A DNA stretch of 31,680 nt from Sphingomonadales bacterium (GTDB lineage Bacteria > Pseudomonadota > Alphaproteobacteria > Sphingomonadales > Sphingomonadaceae). Location of the stretch: NCBI GenBank assembly GCA_024636595.1, contig JAGXGT010000151.1, forward strand, positions 1 to 31,680, read 5' to 3'. A model generated the notes under the pieces. That model had not been told where the DNA came from. It ran no database searches and worked only from the letters and a program-made list of their open reading frames with translations. Positions 31,238-31,680 of the stretch are shown piece by piece. The translations under genes and the position numbers were made by a program. Each line of letters starts with the position of its first letter. Position 1 is the first letter of the stretch.

Positions 31238-31680
31238 TTACTCAGCCGCCTTGGCGTCATCTTTCTTGTCTGCGTCATCGGAGTCATCCACTTCGGAAAA
31301 CTCTGCATCGACAACATCATCGTCAGCGGCCTTGGCTGCTGCATCTGCGGCAGCCGCATCGCCAGCGTCGCCACCAGCGGCCTGCTCGGCTTCATAGATC
31401 TTCTGACCCATTTGCATGGAAACCTGTGCCAGCGCTTCCGACTTGGTCTTCATCGCTTCAGGATCGCCACCTTCGATAGCTTCCTTGGTTTCCTTGACCG
31501 CCGCTTCGATCTGGCCTTTCAGATCGGCGTCAATCTTGTCGCCATGCTCTTCCAGCTGCTTCTCGGTGGTGTGGACCAGACTTTCCGCATTGTTCTTGGC
31601 TTCCGCCTCGGCCCGCCGCTTCTTGTCTTCTTCGGCAAATTTCTCCGCGTCCTGAACCATCTGGTGGATATCACTATCGC
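31238..31680 (-). CDS. dnaK: molecular chaperone DnaK, C-terminal part (5' end outside window)
   Basis: The last 147 or so residues of DnaK: the lid helices beginning SDIHQMVQDAEKFAEEDKKR, then LEEHGDKIDADLKGQIE, and the acidic, alanine-rich tail ending DDSDDADKKDDAKAAE. The alanine-rich stretch and the EVDD-type end are the normal co-chaperone-interacting C-terminus. The ATPase and substrate-binding domains lie beyond the window edge. It is followed on the same strand by dnaJ after 104 bases. Confidence 0.95.
   Translation of the reverse strand, partial: DSDIHQMVQDAEKFAEEDKKRRAEAEAKNNAESLVHTTEKQLEEHGDKIDADLKGQIEAAVKETKEAIEGGDPEAMKTKSEALAQVSMQMGQKIYEAEQAAGGDAGDAAAADAAAKAADDDVVDAEFSEVDDSDDADKKDDAKAAE

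Noticed and set aside
30081..31397. 438-codon open frame on the plus strand
   Set aside because: Antisense to dnaJ and the dnaK end; alanine/serine-rich low-complexity sequence produced by the reverse of the Gly-rich linker.
1..31680. CRISPR arrays, insertion sequences, prophage or classical toxin-antitoxin pairs
   Set aside because: No regularly spaced repeats, transposase motifs or phage structural genes were seen on either strand.

Overview
The window looks like a chromosomal segment from an alphaproteobacterium of the order Sphingomonadales (Sphingopyxis/Sphingorhabdus-like). I base this on the moderately high GC content, the gene neighbourhoods (comF-grxC-nitrilase-DUF1178; xerD next to divergent aroK-aroB; radA-cvpA; dnaK-dnaJ), a large TonB-dependent receptor and several LuxR-type regulators without LuxI partners. 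The family guess rests on protein and context recognition, not on a database search. Most of the window is core chromosome. No insertion sequence, prophage or CRISPR array was seen.

Layout. Positions 1-1500 hold the start of cysD (minus strand), a LuxR-type regulator interrupted by a frameshift at a T7 run, and a tRNA-Arg(CCT). 1550-3950 is a minus-strand housekeeping operon: comF, grxC, a nitrilase-family amidase and DUF1178. It is divergent from an NDUFAF5/BioC-like methyltransferase (3991-4857), which converges on mutT. Two tandem Flp pilin genes and a good terminator follow (5379-5889). 5900-11413 is a minus-strand run: a small membrane ORF (43 aa), a secreted 617-aa protein of unknown function, xerD, accA and an M48/LysM lipoprotein protease. 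aroK-aroB (11506-13178) is divergent from it and encodes two shikimate-pathway steps. 13206-17305 is the minus-strand run radA, cvpA, an IscU-like protein and a CPA2 antiporter.

17575-23886 is more accessory: a COG4705 membrane protein divergent from a membrane-anchored LuxR-type regulator, a patatin-like lipase, a metallo-beta-lactamase-fold lipoprotein, a DUF6445 protein with a 2OG-Fe(II) oxygenase-like motif coupled to a small ORF, and a MarR-type regulator. 24188-28320 is the most interesting stretch: cytochrome P450, TonB-dependent receptor and SnoaL-like protein on the plus strand behind a clear sigma70-type promoter. A 33-bp symmetric dyad overlaps that promoter's -10 box, and the MarR gene lies divergently upstream. 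I read this as a regulated uptake-and-hydroxylation operon for an unidentified hydrophobic substrate. It is followed by a LuxR solo that has lost one of the conserved ligand-pocket residues and a divergent winged-helix regulator (28583-29970). The window ends with dnaJ and the 3' part of dnaK on the minus strand.

Gaps. The only stretch over 300 bases without a gene is 23887-24187 (301 bases), which holds the P450 promoter and dyad. The shorter gaps 17306-17574, 28321-28582 and 29315-29565 hold the repeats and hairpins listed below.
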